Source: Trichoplax adhaerens | Taxonomy: Eukaryota; Placozoa; Uniplacotomia; Trichoplacea; Trichoplacidae | NCBI RefSeq assembly: GCF_000150275.1 | Contig: NW_002060985.1 | Span: 89,502 to 112,641, forward strand | Direction: 5' to 3' | Length of the DNA stretch: 23,140 nt | Shown here: piece by piece, positions 20,988 through 23,140 of the stretch | Position numbering within the stretch: the first letter of the stretch is position 1 | Layout: the number at the start of each line of letters is the position of its first letter | The notes under the pieces: model-generated | What the model was told of the DNA's origin: nothing | Seen by the model: the letters and a program-made list of their open reading frames with translations, nothing else | The model's database searches: none | Position numbers and translations under genes: made by a program

Positions 20988-21448
20988 TAATGGCGAAAAC
21001 TCAATTAACCAATGAAAATTCTTTACTTTCATGTCTTAGCATGACAATTATACGAGTATTCAATTAACCAATTAAAATTCTTTACTTTTATATGAGCGTG
21101 GCAACCTATGAATTAATTATTCAAGCAGTACCAGGTCAATAGGTACCGTATATTAATGATGATATAACAGACGAGAAGACAGAGCTATTTTTCGCCTTTC
21201 ACTCTTTTCTACTCATCTGCTTTTAAGACAAAGATTCTCGCCTTAATATTATTTTTTGTATTCTATTTCACAATTTTCTTGCTAGTTTAAACATCAAGAA
21301 TTATAATAGTTCAAGCAAATCTCTGTATTAGGTCGATCGATAGGCCTGTTAAGAATCAACACGTACTTCTATGCAACATTACCCAGGAAAATAACTTTTT
21401 ATGGGTAGTAGTGATGTACTCCATATTTGATTGACAAATCAAATCTAG
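20988..21448. other. Non-coding stretch with a short duplication
   Basis: TCAATTAACCAAT followed by AAAATTCTTTACTTT occurs at 21001 and again at 21060, a 59-base offset. The stretch 21190-21320 weakly recalls the long repeat. Upstream exons for the following transcobalamin-like exon were not found here. Confidence 0.45.
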
Positions 21449-21888
21449 CCCACAAATTACAAGTAATGCAATCATCAGATGGAACTTGGGTTGATTTAGA
21501 TACAACAGCGATGACAATTTTAGCCCTAAATTGTGCCGATAACAGTAGTAATAGTGCTATATCTAAAGGCTTTCAAGCTTTACTCTTAAAGCAATCCAAA
21601 ACAACTTATCAATTCGAAAATGAGTATACAACTGCTCATGCGGTACAAGCTATGCTTTCGCAAAGAATACCTATATCAAAATGGAACTATATGAAAGTAC
21701 TCCATAGACTTATGAAATATGAGATAGCCAACGAAGGGTTCGGCAGAATTGACAACACAGCTGCTGTATTACCGTCGTAGGCGAGTGCAGTTTATCTAGA
21801 CTTGCAAAATGTTACCTGCGATCAGTTAAATGATAGTACCGAATCTCGTATTATTACTATTATATACACTGTTCGAACTAAGTCATAA
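21449..21888 (+). pseudogene. Transcobalamin/intrinsic-factor-like exon with an in-frame stop
   Basis: Intact relatives are secreted cobalamin carriers built of an alpha/alpha barrel followed by a beta domain. This exon matches the end of the barrel: SSDGTWVDLDTTAMTILALN is the classic DGSW...DTTAMA-type repeat, EYTTAHAVQAML matches the following helix, and AVYLDLQNVTC plus IITIIYTVRTK match the junction to the beta domain. The acceptor is placed at 21448 (AAATCTAG). A TAG at 21778-21780 interrupts the frame just before AVYLDLQNVTC. The same frame then stays open for 35 more codons to TAA 21886-21888, so a single nonsense change is the simplest reading. No barrel exons upstream and no complete beta domain downstream are seen. 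The exon runs straight into repeat copy B. Confidence 0.7.
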
Positions 21889-22815
21889 TACAAATTGACC
21901 TATAAAATATGCTTACTGACTGGAATAACAAGTTCTTAAACGAGCTGATTTATAATCAACGACTAATTACGAGTCGTATGATTAATGATGATGACCTACT
22001 ATATACTGTTCCTCTATTGAAACCTTTGAAGGGACCAAGATACATTGGAAACCATATATCATCACTTCTTTGACTTTAGCAGTACCAATAAATGTTAATG
22101 TTATTAAAACTTTGGTAAGCTCTAAAACTATTGTCAATCTACCGTTCCTGAATTCTAATTTTATTTGCATGATAATAGCTCAAATTCAACATCCAATTAA
22201 TAAGTTAAGAACAGTTTATTGTTATTTCTTTCTTTGCAAGCGGTGCTGTTACATTATTCATTTATTAATGAACTCAAAGTCAATAATGTGATCGCATGAC
22301 AGTCGAATAAATGCGTTTTCTACTTTCCCTTCCTATCTCACTCTTTCCGCCTTTTTGACAGACAAATTTGTTAATTACTTTTTCTTCATCAGCTCCATTA
22401 AACTGTCAGCTTGAGCGTCAAGATTCAAGAACTGTGAAATACTCATTAAACGTTGTATCCAGTCTATCCCAATAAATCAAGCAGGAGTGAACTGGTACGG
22501 ATAGACATTATCATTCAAAACTAATTTAAAAAGTGTTCATCTCAAATTCTCTATATTTCCTTCCGTGTATTTTATTTTTATATGCCACATGTTTATCATA
22601 AGCTTGACGCCTTTAATTCCATTCTTAACTTAACATTACTCGATAATCCCTGTTCCAGTTTTTAACCTGAGCTTGTGATTTATTTTATTTTGATACAGTA
22701 TTAAATTTATAAAATTGAGCGTACTTATTGAAAGATTTTTGTTTTAAAGCCTGCTATTTCTTCACTACGTATCTATAATCATCATAAATCATCTATCCTA
22801 GATAGAATAGCGCCC
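21875..22815 (+). repeat. Long repeat, copy B
   Basis: It is the direct-orientation partner of 17745-18703, and similarity ends at CTATCCTAGATAGAATAGC. It lacks the 5' part shared by copies A and C; instead the transcobalamin-like exon adjoins. Within it an exon-like patch (22080-22114) carries a 6-base insertion relative to 17958-17986 that keeps the frame, and is followed by GTAAGC. Confidence 0.85.
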
Positions 22816-23140
22816 TACTTATTTTTATGCCAAAAGTGCACTTAAAACAAGCGTAAAGACATCCAAAAATGGAGCTAATGTGTTAGCGTAAATAAACTAG
22901 ATTGCGAACTCACTATCTGAAACACAGAGATAAAAATTACTTGTTCTTGCTGATATTTTATTTCTTTGGTCTTAAATAGCTTACAGACAATTTACTTTTA
23001 ACGGTTTATAAAGAATCATTAGGAGTTTATACTGTATAGTCCATCAGTTTCAGCGAATAGGATTAGTATCATTTCGTAAAGTTGTAAGCACATGGATAGG
23101 TACCTATATTCTCGTTGACTTACATCATCTCTTTAGGAAA
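22816..23140. other. Window end, nothing recognised
   Basis: AT-rich sequence without an open frame, repeat match or RNA gene that I can identify. Confidence 0.4.

Noticed and set aside
21859-21885. tRNA-like GTTCGAAC box
   Set aside because: It lies inside the transcobalamin-like coding frame and no acceptor stem or anticodon arm can be drawn around it.
1-23140. CRISPR array, bacterial operon or ribosome binding sites
   Set aside because: No evenly spaced identical repeats are present, and the genes are split by GT-AG introns, so the DNA is eukaryotic.

Overview
The window looks like AT-rich nuclear DNA from an early-branching invertebrate animal. The genes carry GT-AG introns with matching reading phases. 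The recognisable families are animal-type: a CARD joined to a Roc-COR module, a membrane-anchored UDP-glucuronosyltransferase, and a transcobalamin/intrinsic-factor-like exon. A placozoan (Trichoplax or Hoilungia type) is my best guess, because these combinations are common there, but this is inference and not proven by the sequence. One ambiguous base at 17234 suggests a draft assembly.

Layout. Bases 1-2671 hold the 3' part of a plus-strand gene of unknown function. Its exon at 3-565 can splice in phase to 1801-2671, although a TATA box just upstream leaves open that the second part is its own gene. Bases 2672-4715 are mostly non-coding. Bases 4716-7594 hold the best gene in the window: two exons encoding an 808-residue CARD-Roc-COR protein with a good Walker A motif, a degenerate G3 motif and a C-terminal cysteine motif. 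At 8220-8594 is an orphan exon-like ORF with beta-propeller-like sequence. Its stop codon lies at the edge of a three-copy tandem repeat (8591-9490). Bases 9491-11711 are repeat-rich and have no convincing gene.

Bases 11712-14097 hold a UDP-glucuronosyltransferase with a normal layout (signal peptide, two exons, donor-binding signature, C-terminal membrane anchor). It carries two in-frame TAA codons and a one-base frameshift, so it is called a pseudogene. Bases 14098-23140 are dominated by decayed sequence. They hold a broken transcobalamin-like exon (21449-21888), a long direct duplication (about 17745-18703 and 21875-22815) with partial copies elsewhere, and a clean solo LTR (20625-20982) with a 5-base target-site duplication.

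The CARD-Roc-COR protein fits a role in cytoplasmic immune or cell-death signalling. The UGT and the cobalamin-binding-like gene would be secretory-pathway proteins. Nothing in the sequence ties the genes into one pathway. The right half reads as a decaying region shaped by duplication and retrotransposition.
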